Shown: positions 52,519 through 60,499 of the stretch, piece by piece
Position numbering within the stretch: the first letter of the stretch is position 1
How the letters are laid out: each line of letters starts with the position of its first letter
The notes under the pieces: model-generated
Seen by the model: only the letters and a program-made list of their open reading frames with translations
The model's database searches: none
What the model was told of the DNA's origin: nothing
Assembly: GCA_964343705.1 (NCBI GenBank)
Contig: CAYFJX010000001.1
Coordinates: forward strand, 62,001 to 126,000
Source: JAUSFM01 sp964343705
Lineage (GTDB): Archaea; Nanobdellota; Nanobdellia; Woesearchaeales; UBA12501
Reading direction: 5' to 3'
DNA length: 64,000 nt
Translations under genes and position numbers: made by a program

Positions 52519-53433
52519 TCAGAATTCCCGGATAGTCTTCAATGTCCTAATTCTGCCTTCAACCTCCCCCAAGCCAACTGATTTAAGCTTATTGAGGCTG
52601 AATTCCTCTGCATTTATTGAAGCCATTGCTGTGGCAAACACCACTGCTCTTCGTAGATTACGTTCCCCTTGATTGCCAGACTTAGCAAGGTAGGCAGTGA
52701 ATGTCCCACCAAACGTGTCTCCGCAGCCAGTCGGGTCACGAACAACTTCAAGAGGATACGCTGGTGCATTAAAGTAATGAGTGTTCTTGCCGTCCTTGGT
52801 GAAAAGCAGAGCACCATGTTCACCCTTTTTGATAACAATAGCTTTTAGGCCAAGGTCAAGTGCTTGCCGCGCAGCTTGAAACAAGTTAGGTGTCTTGAAA
52901 AGCATACGAGCCTCTGCGTCATTAATCAAAAGTACAGATGCTTTTTCTATAACAGACATAAGCTGATCTTTTTTGCTTTCAATCCAGAAGTTCATAGTGT
53001 CCATGACAATAAACGCGTCTTCATGAGTAAGTTGATTAACCACTTTTAGTTGGAGTTCAGGATCAATATTTGCAAGAAAAACATATTTGCTGTGACGATA
53101 CAATTCTGGCAACACAGGATCAAACCCCATAAGACAGTTTAAGTCTGTTGTCCGTGTTTTTGCCTCATTCATGTCAAACTCGTAATAGCCTGACCATTTG
53201 AAGGTTTTCCCTTGTTTTTTGATGCCTGCAAGGTCTACTCCTTTATCTGTAAGGAGTTCAAGATGCTCTTCTGGAAAATCGTCCCCAACAATGCTTACAA
53301 CACCTGGTTTTACAAAGAATGATGCTGCGTATGATGCATAGGTTGCTGCTCCCCCAAGAATATCTTCTTGTTTACCAAAGGGAGTTTCTACTGTGTCAAG
53401 ACCTACTGTCCCAATGATGATCATATCAACCAT
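52519..53433 (-). CDS. PfkB-family sugar or nucleoside kinase
   Basis: 304 aa ribokinase fold. GTVGLDTVETP and ILGGAATYASYAASFF form the substrate-binding start (GG.a.y.A), and RDPTGCGDTFGGTFTAY is the PfkB signature 2 with the catalytic Asp and anion hole GCGD (more usual GAGD). IVIKKGEHGALLF is the ATP-binding strand. The substrate cannot be fixed; ribokinase, adenosine kinase and fructokinase relatives share the pattern. It starts just downstream of GGGG-poor sequence, with no clear promoter. Confidence 0.8.
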   Translation of the reverse strand: MVDMIIIGTVGLDTVETPFGKQEDILGGAATYASYAASFFVKPGVVSIVGDDFPEEHLELLTDKGVDLAGIKKQGKTFKWSGYYEFDMNEAKTRTTDLNCLMGFDPVLPELYRHSKYVFLANIDPELQLKVVNQLTHEDAFIVMDTMNFWIESKKDQLMSVIEKASVLLINDAEARMLFKTPNLFQAARQALDLGLKAIVIKKGEHGALLFTKDGKNTHYFNAPAYPLEVVRDPTGCGDTFGGTFTAYLAKSGNQGERNLRRAVVFATAMASINAEEFSLNKLKSVGLGEVEGRIRTLKTIREF

Positions 53434-53487
53434 AAACTGTTAAGAATAAAGGGGGTTTTTATGTTTTACTGTACTGCACTATCGCTT

Positions 53488-54636
53488 CTATGCATCAGAT
53501 TTTTCTTCTTTTTCCATCTGAGCACTAAGGGCATCTATTTTCTTTTGTAGTTCATCATGTCGTACTTGCATCTTTTTCTTTAAGAAATCATCTTTGACTT
53601 TTTTCATAGCCTTACTAAGATTTTCTTGTTGCTTAATAAGCTCTTGTACATTTGCTGTGATCTTTTCTTTTTCCACTTCTTTCTGTTCTGCTTTTTCTGC
53701 TTTTTCAAAAATCATGTGTTCTATTCCTTTTGCTGCCGCCTTTAATTCTTCTGTTGTTTCTTCAGCAACGTATTTTGCAATGACTTTTTCATCTTTAGGA
53801 ATCTGTCGCACATTAGTAAAGTGAGGTGATAGGATTTCAATGTCTGCCTTGCTAAACTCGTCGAGGAATTCCTTGTGTACTTGTGAAGTTGCTGCAGTGA
53901 TAGTACCCACATCTTTAAGGATACCATTAAGTTCATAGGTAATGGCAAAGTCTCCCAGTTCAACAACGCTTACAAATGCCTTGTCAATCCCCACTGTCCG
54001 AGCTGCTTTGAGCATTATCTTTTCAACAGTAGTCCGAGCAACATCATATCCAAGACCAACACGCGCGCTTACCAATGATCCAACTTCAGAAAGGTTAGTA
54101 AATTTGTCGCTGATAAATACATGATTAGGAATAATGAGTAGTTTTCTCTTAGGTGTTTCAATTTCTGTATGAAATGCTTTAATCTCTGTAATCCGTCCGA
54201 GTTGTCCATCAAATTCAATAACATCATTAATCTTGATTTTCTTGATAAGTTTGATAAGAACTCCTGACATGCCATTAGCAATGATGGTAGAACCTGAAAA
54301 CGCGACAATTCCACCAAAGATAAGACCTGCAAATTTACCTACTTCACTTTTGATACCAGGGATATTAAGCAAGATAAGAACACCCCCAAGGACGTAGATA
54401 CCTGTTTTAATAAGAAGCTTACTTGTTTCTGATACAATACCAAATCGTCTTGCAAGTTGTTTGTAGACCCAGTCAGTAACACGATGTGCAGAGAACATAA
54501 CAATGCTAATTACAAGAATAAAGACCATATTAGGGATGTAAGGAATTATTTTACTAAAGAATCCTTTAGATAATTCAGCTGTTTTGGCAGCTTCTGCCGT
54601 AGCCATTCCAACTATACTATCTACACCTAACCCCAA
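53488..54636 (-). CDS. mscS: MscS-type mechanosensitive channel
   Basis: 382 aa. Three or four membrane helices: VFILVISIVMFSAHR, IKTGIYVLGGVLILLNI, and GKFAGLIFGGIVAFSGSTIIANGMSGVLI with the Gly/Ala-packed pore helix TM3 (shown in parts). A beta domain follows (VIEFDGQLGRITEIKAFHTEI, then LLIIPNHVFISDKFTNLS), matching the MscS 'P N..i....i.N.s'. The C-terminal 90 residues are a charged coiled coil (EKAEKAEQKEVEKEK). It opens under membrane tension. The start is TTG at 54636 after AGAGGT; an ATG at 54606 is an alternative. Confidence 0.85.
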   Translation of the reverse strand: MGLGVDSIVGMATAEAAKTAELSKGFFSKIIPYIPNMVFILVISIVMFSAHRVTDWVYKQLARRFGIVSETSKLLIKTGIYVLGGVLILLNIPGIKSEVGKFAGLIFGGIVAFSGSTIIANGMSGVLIKLIKKIKINDVIEFDGQLGRITEIKAFHTEIETPKRKLLIIPNHVFISDKFTNLSEVGSLVSARVGLGYDVARTTVEKIMLKAARTVGIDKAFVSVVELGDFAITYELNGILKDVGTITAATSQVHKEFLDEFSKADIEILSPHFTNVRQIPKDEKVIAKYVAEETTEELKAAAKGIEHMIFEKAEKAEQKEVEKEKITANVQELIKQQENLSKAMKKVKDDFLKKKMQVRHDELQKKIDALSAQMEKEEKSDA

Positions 54637-54700
54637 CTGTACTACCTCTTTTTTTAATTATATCTTGTTTTTGGTGTTTTTCCTTTATATATTTTGTTGA

Positions 54701-55057
54701 TTGGGCATCTTAGCAACTGTCTTTGTAGTTATGACTTTCCTATCTTTAACAGCTGATCCTGTTCTTGCTATTGCTGACTGTTATGATAATAGCACCACAC
54801 CCATCCCCATCTGTAGCTGTATTGACTTACAAAACGTAACTAAGAATAAAACAGCTTTTTATCATTTGCAAAATGATATGAATTGCTCCAATACAAGCAC
54901 CTGGAGTGGAGGACAAGCATTTGCTAATCGCGAAGAAGTTCCACCTCCAACTGGAGAAGATCTTGGATGGGTAGGAGTTTCTGTGTTATTGCTCATTGGT
55001 TGTGTGTTTGTGTATCGAAAGTGTCAAGGAAGGCATAAGTATCACAGACATTACTAA
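54701..55057 (+). CDS. Small surface protein with signal peptide and membrane helix
   Basis: 118 aa from a TTG at 54701, which gives a full signal peptide (ILATVFVVMTFLSLTADPVLA); the ATG at 54731 would shorten it to an unlikely N-terminus. A short ectodomain has paired Cys (CYDNSTTPIPICSCIDLQ) and three sequons, then one membrane helix (WVGVSVLLLIGCVFVY) and a His/Arg-rich tail. Family not recognised. TTTATATATTTT is at 54684-54695. Confidence 0.5.
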   Translation: MGILATVFVVMTFLSLTADPVLAIADCYDNSTTPIPICSCIDLQNVTKNKTAFYHLQNDMNCSNTSTWSGGQAFANREEVPPPTGEDLGWVGVSVLLLIGCVFVYRKCQGRHKYHRHY

Positions 55058-55066
55058 AGCAAGTAA

Positions 55067-56047
55067 CTAGCCTTGCATTCTTTCAAACTCTTTCAGAAAA
55101 ACTTGCGCAACAGCTTTGTCCTTGATTATGAGCACATTCTCATCATTTCGATTAGCACCATTTCTGCTTGGATTCATTGATCCAGTAATAACAGTGGTGT
55201 TGTCAATAATGAATACTTTATGGTGCACCTTGCCAGACAAGTTATCCCACACAACGGGCAACCCTGATTGTAAAAGTGTTTCAAACATGCTCCATTTACT
55301 GCGCTGTTGTGTTTCAAATATACCACTTACATTAAGACCCTGTTTGTGTTTAAGAAGTAAGGTTTTGGCAATCAAAGGGTGGGTAAATGAAAAGGTCATA
55401 AAATGAATGCTTTTCTCTGCTGTGTTAAGCACACCCACTATTTTCCCAGCGCAGTCATCTTCAGGACAGAAATAGCTTTGTAAGGTTATATTGCCTTGTT
55501 GAATAATTGGTTGCGCTGTTGTAGTGCCCTTTCCATATTCCCCTTGCCAAAGCTCTTGGAATTCTGTTTCATAATTGCGCGCAAGTCCTGGTGATTGAAT
55601 AACTACCACATTGTTATGGTTCTTAAAATTTCCTCGGTAGGTTGGATTCATGCTTCCTGTCCAAACAAGGTGATTGTCAAATATGCAGAACTTGTTGTGC
55701 AGGTAGCTTTTTCCTTCAGCAACACGAACGTTTAAGCCATTCAAGAGCTCTTTTTCGTAATTTCGATGGTCTACAATGAGCTGGTGTTGTGTGTTATGTA
55801 ATGCTGTAATGATTTCAACAAGGTCAAGATCGAAAAAAGCACAATGTACTTGCTTGCTATGATTGGTCAAGTAGGTAAAGTGTTCCAGGCAATTGTCTTG
55901 TGGACAGAATAAGACAACTGGTGGGTATCCTTGTGATTCTTGGATTGGAACAAGCCCTACTGCAGCACCAGTAATGCTTGGGCCTAGTTTACTCATTATC
56001 GCAAGCGATGCAAGAATAAGCACAAGGAGTGTTATTATCTTTTTCAT
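55067..56047 (-). CDS. Exported phospholipase D-like protein
   Basis: 326 aa from the ATG at 56047 (MKKIITLLVLI), which begins the signal/anchor helix; the longer frame to 56113 adds an unlikely lead. Two PLD domains each carry HxKx4D: SYLHNKFCIFDNHLVWTGSMN (first; here HNKFCIFDN then TGSMN) and HHKVFIIDNTTVITGSMN (second). They would act together on one active site. Extracellular by the N-terminal signal, so it could cut DNA or lipid outside the cell, or serve uptake. Substrate unknown. Internal Cys pairs (CPQDNC, CPEDDC) are conserved in both halves. Confidence 0.8.
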   Translation of the reverse strand: MKKIITLLVLILASLAIMSKLGPSITGAAVGLVPIQESQGYPPVVLFCPQDNCLEHFTYLTNHSKQVHCAFFDLDLVEIITALHNTQHQLIVDHRNYEKELLNGLNVRVAEGKSYLHNKFCIFDNHLVWTGSMNPTYRGNFKNHNNVVVIQSPGLARNYETEFQELWQGEYGKGTTTAQPIIQQGNITLQSYFCPEDDCAGKIVGVLNTAEKSIHFMTFSFTHPLIAKTLLLKHKQGLNVSGIFETQQRSKWSMFETLLQSGLPVVWDNLSGKVHHKVFIIDNTTVITGSMNPSRNGANRNDENVLIIKDKAVAQVFLKEFERMQG

Positions 56048-56140
56048 GGTTAGAATAATTTTATTTTGCTTTAAAACGTTTGCCCAGGAAAAACCGGAAA
56101 ATTTCCGAAACAAAAAGAAGGAACTGAATTATTTCTGATT

Positions 56141-56740
56141 TCACTCTTGATGTAAGATCTCTTGCAGCTTAGCTATACTCTTTAGTAGGCTTGGCCGTGT
56201 TTCATGGTGCCTTTTTTCAAGCTCATTAAGAAGATCTGCGTAGCTTTCAATTTTCTTATCTGCTCGTGCTGGCACACCACTACCTGGAATACTAGTAATA
56301 CCTGAAATGTGAATCAGATCCTGACGAACTGGTTTTGGTTTCAGATCACCACTAAGAACTATGCCTTTTGCTGCAGCGTATGATGCAAGCTCTTTTTTGC
56401 TTATTGTAACAAATAGTTTGATTCCTTCCTGATGAGATTCTGGGACACAGCCTTTTTCAAGCAGACTTTCTAAAAACCATTCAAGCTCGTGGTCCATACT
56501 CCATGCAAGTACTTTTTTGCCTTCTTGAGTAGCGTCCCGAACAATCTTCACAGGCATGGTAAGTATATGTTCAAGAACATAGACCACTAGATCATTGTCA
56601 ACCACAAGAATATCATCTTTTTTTATTGCTTCTTGCTGCCGCAAGTATTTTTTTATTCGCCGTTCAAGCAGTTCACAGAAACATGGCTTACAGAAGTCCC
56701 CATGATACTGTTCCTTGTTCTTGCATTTGTGGCATGTCAT
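56141..56740 (-). CDS. Degenerate Ncs6/TtuA-like protein without PP-loop
   Basis: 199 aa from the ATG at 56740 (MTCHKCKNK). The start resembles tRNA 2-thiolation enzymes: a zinc-binding CHKCKNKEQYHGDFCKPC, then LLERRIKKYLRQQEAIKKDD like their 'lfekRVrktir.y.li.kgD'. The C-terminus LLNELEKRHHETRPSLLKSI matches their 'lNeLE...pg..fsllrs'. However, the ATP-binding SGGKDS position reads VDNDLVVYVL, and the product is about a third shorter. It may therefore be an inactive partner, like eukaryotic Ncs2, or a repurposed protein. No true Ncs6 is in the window. Confidence 0.55.
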   Translation of the reverse strand: MTCHKCKNKEQYHGDFCKPCFCELLERRIKKYLRQQEAIKKDDILVVDNDLVVYVLEHILTMPVKIVRDATQEGKKVLAWSMDHELEWFLESLLEKGCVPESHQEGIKLFVTISKKELASYAAAKGIVLSGDLKPKPVRQDLIHISGITSIPGSGVPARADKKIESYADLLNELEKRHHETRPSLLKSIAKLQEILHQE

Positions 56741-56878
56741 AAACAGGTTAAAATAAGGGGTCATATATTACTTTTTTTATTAATGGCCCTGTTTGATTTT
56801 TGAGGTGACTTTTCTAAAAACACCAAATTCCAACGCCACAGGCCTTCTCCAGCCTCTTTAAAAATAGCCACCGAAAGG

Positions 56879-56886
56879 CTTAAATA
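56879..56886 (+). promoter_or_regulatory. TATA-like box CTTAAATA upstream of hairpin modules
   Basis: It would start a transcript near 56910 that contains both hairpin modules and reaches the 57226 gene, a leader of about 315 nt. The 460-nt gap 56765-57225 holds no coding gene. Confidence 0.4.
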
Positions 56887-56927
56887 GCATTAGGACTACC
56901 CTAGAGTAGAAATCGGGGTGGTTTCAT

Positions 56928-57006
56928 AGAGGTTTATAATTACGATCTATCACCTCTTTTTTCCCAGCAGAACCCGCTTGCGGGTTCTGCCAGGGTTTCC
57001 TTAACA
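56928..57006 (+). repeat. Tandem hairpin module A
   Basis: AGAGGT at 56928-56933 pairs with ACCTCT at 56952-56957. After a T-run, GCAGAACCCGC at 56967-56977 pairs with GCGGGTTCTGC at 56980-56990, framed by CCC (56963) and GGG (56993). It ends in TTCCTTAACA (56997-57006). Module B has the same order of parts. Confidence 0.6.
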
Positions 57007-57074
57007 ACACAAAAAGAGTTTTTGCATGGAAAAAGGAGGACAAGCCTTCTTTTTTAGAACACAACAAATTCACT

Positions 57075-57183
57075 GAGGTGTGTAGGATTTACTCTACACA
57101 GACAACTGATAATCACAATCACCTCTTTTTCCCCTGCAAAGCATCCTTCAGGATGCGATGCGGGGGTTTTATATTCCTTAACA
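57075..57183 (+). repeat. Tandem hairpin module B
   Basis: GAGGTG at 57075-57080 pairs with CACCTC at 57120-57125, enclosing GTGTAG/CTACAC (57080-57099). After TTTTT comes CCCCTGC at 57131-57137 with GCGGGGG at 57160-57166, holding GCATCC/GGATGC (57141-57156). It ends in TTCCTTAACA at 57174-57183. Shares ATCACCTCTTTTT and the end motif with module A. Confidence 0.6.
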
Positions 57184-57225
57184 TATTCATTAAATTACAG
57201 AGACAACAATTTGGTGTAAGACAAC

Positions 57226-57738
57226 ATGAACAAAATCACATACAGAACATTGATTATATTTCTTGTACTTATTATTTCAATAACACCTGTAATGGGTATG
57301 CAAATCTCACAAGTGAACAACTTTCCTGTCTTGGTACAGCAGCAAATGCTTGGTGACCAGATTGTTAGGGGAGTTCCACAATCAGAACATAATGAACAGA
57401 ACATTTTTGTTCCACGTAAATTCAAATTAAACCGGGTACATTTTGATGGGGAAGGATATCACGTAGGATTACAAGGCGGTTATGTTACAAGTTTAGTAAG
57501 CATAACCAACAATGATATTCATACCATGACAAATGTAGGTGTAACTGTTGCATCATATGATTATGTGCTCCACCACAGATCATACATTGACACTATTAAA
57601 CCTGGACAAACTGTTCATCGGAGAATTATGTTTGAGGTTCCAGATGAGATGACACCAGGCATCCATTTATTGCTTGTTTCAATTAATGATGGCAACAGCA
57701 TTCGTAAAGTACAATACAGGCCATTAATTGTTTTGTAA
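57226..57738 (+). CDS. Exported protein related to the C-terminal module of the 38299 protein
   Basis: 170 aa. A signal peptide (LIIFLVLIISITPVMG) precedes a beta-rich domain. Residues about 65-168 align with the last 110 residues of the 38299 protein: FDGEGYHVGLQGG, then SITNNDIHTM.NVGV (compare GITNTGHETLRDLRI), IKPGQTVHRRIMFEVP (compare ILPGETITKRVLLDIP) and LLVSINDGN...YRPL (compare LRVSISDGN...YRPV). A stand-alone version of that module, probably immunoglobulin-like and part of envelope assemblies. GGTG lies 13 nt before the ATG. It is preceded by two hairpin modules. Confidence 0.65.
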   Translation: MNKITYRTLIIFLVLIISITPVMGMQISQVNNFPVLVQQQMLGDQIVRGVPQSEHNEQNIFVPRKFKLNRVHFDGEGYHVGLQGGYVTSLVSITNNDIHTMTNVGVTVASYDYVLHHRSYIDTIKPGQTVHRRIMFEVPDEMTPGIHLLLVSINDGNSIRKVQYRPLIVL

Positions 57739-57759
57739 GAAAGTTTTCTTAATAGGCTG

Positions 57760-59724
57760 TTATTTTTTCTTTTTCTTTTCATTTAGTTTCTTTTTCTTTT
57801 TTTCCCTGTCTTCTTTTGCCAGCCTCGTACCTACACTATAGACTTCAGCAGAGAGTAGACCAATCATGATCCCTGCAATAAGTACCCACAATAAGTCAGT
57901 TCTCACAACTCGAACACCTAAGCCAGGTGTAGTGAGGTAAATGTCAAGGTTGCTAAGCTCAAGGGCGTACTCTGCGTAGAGCAATGCTGAAAACTTGTTC
58001 TGGCCCCGAAGAGAACGAGCATATTCAAGATAGCTGTAACCAAGCACAGGAAAGATGTTGTTTTGTTGTTGATGAGCTATGGCTTCTTCTGCAGCATGCA
58101 TTTTTTGTTCAATAACAGCATCCAGGTTTTCTTCTTGAATAGAGAGTGTTGAAAGAATCAAATTAATTTGGGCTTTTGCCAGTGCAGCTTTGAAGAGACA
58201 CATTGCATAATTACCACTGCGTTGAAAACCTGTTGCTTTTTCAATCTGCTTTTTAGTACCTTCATGCGCGTTTGGAAACAGGAAATTCACATAACGGTAA
58301 AATTCAAGTGTTTCTGAAAGTTTTCGATCGCATGACTCCCTAAGATCATATTTTTCAAGTTTGAATTTCTTACCTTGCTTTCCAAAAAAGGATGTCCAGG
58401 CTACAGCACTGTAGGTTCGTTCCACAACAAAACTCAATTGTGACAGCACCCCCTCACGATCAAGATCTTCTGATTTTTGATTTATCTTTTCAATAGCTTC
58501 CTTAAGCTCCAAGAGTGTATCTTGAGCCTCAATAAGTCGTTCCTTAACAATCATGTATGCTTGTAAATCAGTGATAGTTTGTATAGTATAGGAGTTTACA
58601 CGATTATTCAGTTTGATTATGTCCTTTGCAACATTAGCAAAGATCTTTTTTATTTCATGGTCAGTAAACGCCTTGGTAAGATATAATGTGTCTTTGTAAG
58701 CAACATTTGCTCCAAAACAAAAACTAGCTGCAGAATAATAATCCCCTCTGTTAAATGCAGTTTCGCCTTGTACTGTAAAATTATGGGCCCCTATTTGTGC
58801 TTCAATGATTTCATCTTTCTTTGTTTTTATTACATGTTCCCTTTTGATGCTCTTGGTTTTTTCGACAACAGAAGTGTCATCATTTTCATCAAGAGTATTT
58901 GCTTCAAGCAAAGCAGTATTCAAACTTTTTTGCAATGCCACACTTCTTTCACAAAGAAGTGCACCAAGCATCTTCATGGTATCAGTATAGGCTTTGTTAA
59001 TCACCAATTTTTTGTGTTCTTTTTTCATAGCAACTCCAGTCAACAACTCATATGCTTGCTGTAGAGTGGTTATTTCATGAACCTCAACCCCTTTTTGTTC
59101 CCCATAGGTAACTGCGTCAACGAGTAAATCTTGAGGCATGGCAATAGAGGTAAGATTGGCCTCAATAGTAGTGGCTTCACCAAATGTTGCTGGATCTTTT
59201 TGAGTAAATCGTGTTCCTGAAGGTATAAGAGCAAGGCTAACATTTGCCTGCGCAGCTGCATCAATTTTCTTTTGCACGCCTGCTACTGTACCAATAAGAT
59301 TACCAGAACCAATCGTGCCAGTAAATGCTGCATCTGGTCGAATATTCTTTCCTTCAAGGACTGCAGCTGTAAGCAAGGCAACAGACCCACTTGCACTTGG
59401 CCCACCAATAATTACCGAGCCAGATTTGATAGTGTAAAAGAAATCATGTTTGGAACAATCTTTGTCAACAAACTTACAGGCAATATTCTTTGCTAATCGT
59501 GTTGACATTTGTGTATCAAGTTTTGAAGCAGGCTGTGTATCAATAAATACCTTGCCTGTACCTGGCCGGAGCGTAAGATAAAGGTCCGCAGTGCTTCCTT
59601 GAAGATCATCATTAACTTCAGAAACTGCCAACAAGGTCATATGGCCTGATTGGCTCCTTCCCTGGGCGTGGAGTGATGTGAGTACCACCACTGTTAACAG
59701 AAGTAATACTATAAGTCGTTTCAT
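57760..59724 (-). CDS. Exported Lon-type (S16) serine protease
   Basis: 654 aa. A signal peptide leads to a Lon proteolytic domain (about 25-245). The catalytic dyad is S110 in GGPSASGSVAL and K153 in VAGVQKKIDAA, 43 residues apart as in E. coli Lon (S679/K722). There is no AAA+ ATPase module. The rest is helical (about 250-610), then a C-terminal membrane helix and a lysine-rich tail. It would act outside the membrane, ATP-independently, on wall proteins. GGTGAAT 5-11 nt before the ATG is a Shine-Dalgarno. Confidence 0.8.
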   Translation of the reverse strand: MKRLIVLLLLTVVVLTSLHAQGRSQSGHMTLLAVSEVNDDLQGSTADLYLTLRPGTGKVFIDTQPASKLDTQMSTRLAKNIACKFVDKDCSKHDFFYTIKSGSVIIGGPSASGSVALLTAAVLEGKNIRPDAAFTGTIGSGNLIGTVAGVQKKIDAAAQANVSLALIPSGTRFTQKDPATFGEATTIEANLTSIAMPQDLLVDAVTYGEQKGVEVHEITTLQQAYELLTGVAMKKEHKKLVINKAYTDTMKMLGALLCERSVALQKSLNTALLEANTLDENDDTSVVEKTKSIKREHVIKTKKDEIIEAQIGAHNFTVQGETAFNRGDYYSAASFCFGANVAYKDTLYLTKAFTDHEIKKIFANVAKDIIKLNNRVNSYTIQTITDLQAYMIVKERLIEAQDTLLELKEAIEKINQKSEDLDREGVLSQLSFVVERTYSAVAWTSFFGKQGKKFKLEKYDLRESCDRKLSETLEFYRYVNFLFPNAHEGTKKQIEKATGFQRSGNYAMCLFKAALAKAQINLILSTLSIQEENLDAVIEQKMHAAEEAIAHQQQNNIFPVLGYSYLEYARSLRGQNKFSALLYAEYALELSNLDIYLTTPGLGVRVVRTDLLWVLIAGIMIGLLSAEVYSVGTRLAKEDREKKKKKLNEKKKKK

Positions 59725-59870
59725 GTCTATTCACCATCTACCCACCCTTTGAACCGGGAGTGCACAGTCTGCCATTATAAAGTTTTAGGGTCTATAGTGG
59801 TTAATGTGAGAAAAGTTTGGGCAGGGGGTGTGATCTGGTTTTTTGTAGGTAATCTAACAGCGGCAAATTC

Positions 59871-59977
59871 TACAAAGTCAAAGAATATTTTAATTTCACA
59901 GATTGAACAGCAAAGCTGTATAATCCAGGCCGGAACCCGGCCTGGTTAAAACTGTGCAATGTTAAATATGATTTTGA
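59871..59977 (+). ncRNA. Structured repeat element, copy 5
   Basis: CACAG at 59897-59901 pairs with CTGTG at 59952-59956. Hairpin 1 is ACAGC/GCTGT at 59907-59919. Hairpin 2 is CCAGGCCGG at 59925-59933 with CCGGCCTGG at 59937-59945, a 9-bp stem. Right arm TGATTTTGA at 59969-59977 is kept; the left arm is partly decayed. The tail AAACAACCCAGGCTGAAACC continues to 59997. It sits between the S16 gene (minus) and the LysM gene (plus). Confidence 0.75.
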
Positions 59978-60022
59978 AACAACCCAGGCTGAAACCAATC
60001 TCTTGTTTCATCAATCACACAA

Positions 60023-60034
60023 ATATTTATAAAA
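60023..60034 (+). promoter_or_regulatory. TATA box of the LysM gene
   Basis: ATATTTATAAAA about 22-33 nt before the ATG at 60056, leaderless. The repeat element lies upstream of it. Confidence 0.6.
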
Positions 60035-60055
60035 CTGATTGCCTAAGTTATTTCC

Positions 60056-60499
60056 ATGAACAACCTATCTCAAGCACTTACTGGCCTTGCTGCATTCGTT
60101 GCTGCTGCACTTGCACCTATGGATACAGAGGCAATCACCAGTGATGGAGTACAGTTTTATTGTGGTGCTGATCCATGTGGTTGGTATGGTGGCGAACCAA
60201 AGCAACCAAAGCCACCCACCCCACTCGAAAAGGCAATGTACATAACGTACGATGTAGAAGAAGGTGATACATTTCTGCGTATTTCACAAAAGTTAACAGG
60301 AGATAAAAAAAATTATGAACATTTCATGAGCTTTGCAGGATTTACTGATCCCACCACCCTTCGTGCAGGGACTGAAATAAGATTGCCATTTCATTTCAAA
60401 GGTGTGCATAAAGGAGAAGAAAGTTATTTTAGGTGGGGTAATGATAAATACATGCCATTAACTCCAAATTCTGGCGGTAGTCTTACCTGCGATCTCTAA
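60056..60499 (+). CDS. LysM-domain exported protein
   Basis: 147 aa. A signal-like N-terminus (LAAFVAAALAPMDTEA) is followed by a Cys/Trp spacer and, at residues 63-112, a LysM fold: YDVEEGDTFLRISQKLTGD, then AGTEIRLPF, matching 'Y.V..GDtl..Ia....g...' and '.G..l.iP'. LysM usually binds N-acetylglucosamine glycans, so in an archaeon it may bind surface polysaccharides or host glycans. The stop overlaps the end of the IF2 gene by 4 nt. Confidence 0.65.
   Translation: MNNLSQALTGLAAFVAAALAPMDTEAITSDGVQFYCGADPCGWYGGEPKQPKPPTPLEKAMYITYDVEEGDTFLRISQKLTGDKKNYEHFMSFAGFTDPTTLRAGTEIRLPFHFKGVHKGEESYFRWGNDKYMPLTPNSGGSLTCDL

Noticed and set aside
56963..56995. GC hairpin of module A as a plain terminator
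   Set aside because: Archaeal terminators rely on T-runs after the site; here the T-run precedes the hairpin, and module B repeats the whole arrangement.
57078..57356. 92-aa frame through hairpin module B
   Set aside because: Its GTG lies inside a stem and the frame conflicts with the 57226 signal-peptide gene.
42094..60000. Structured repeats as box C/D guide RNAs
   Set aside because: TGATGA and CTGA occur in one copy only and are not kept in the others.
42094..60000. Structured repeats as a CRISPR array
   Set aside because: Copies are several kb apart with no spacers and no cas genes.
59959..60144. Frame running from repeat copy 5 into the LysM gene start
   Set aside because: Overlaps the structured element and the LysM signal peptide in another frame; the LysM frame is clearly real.
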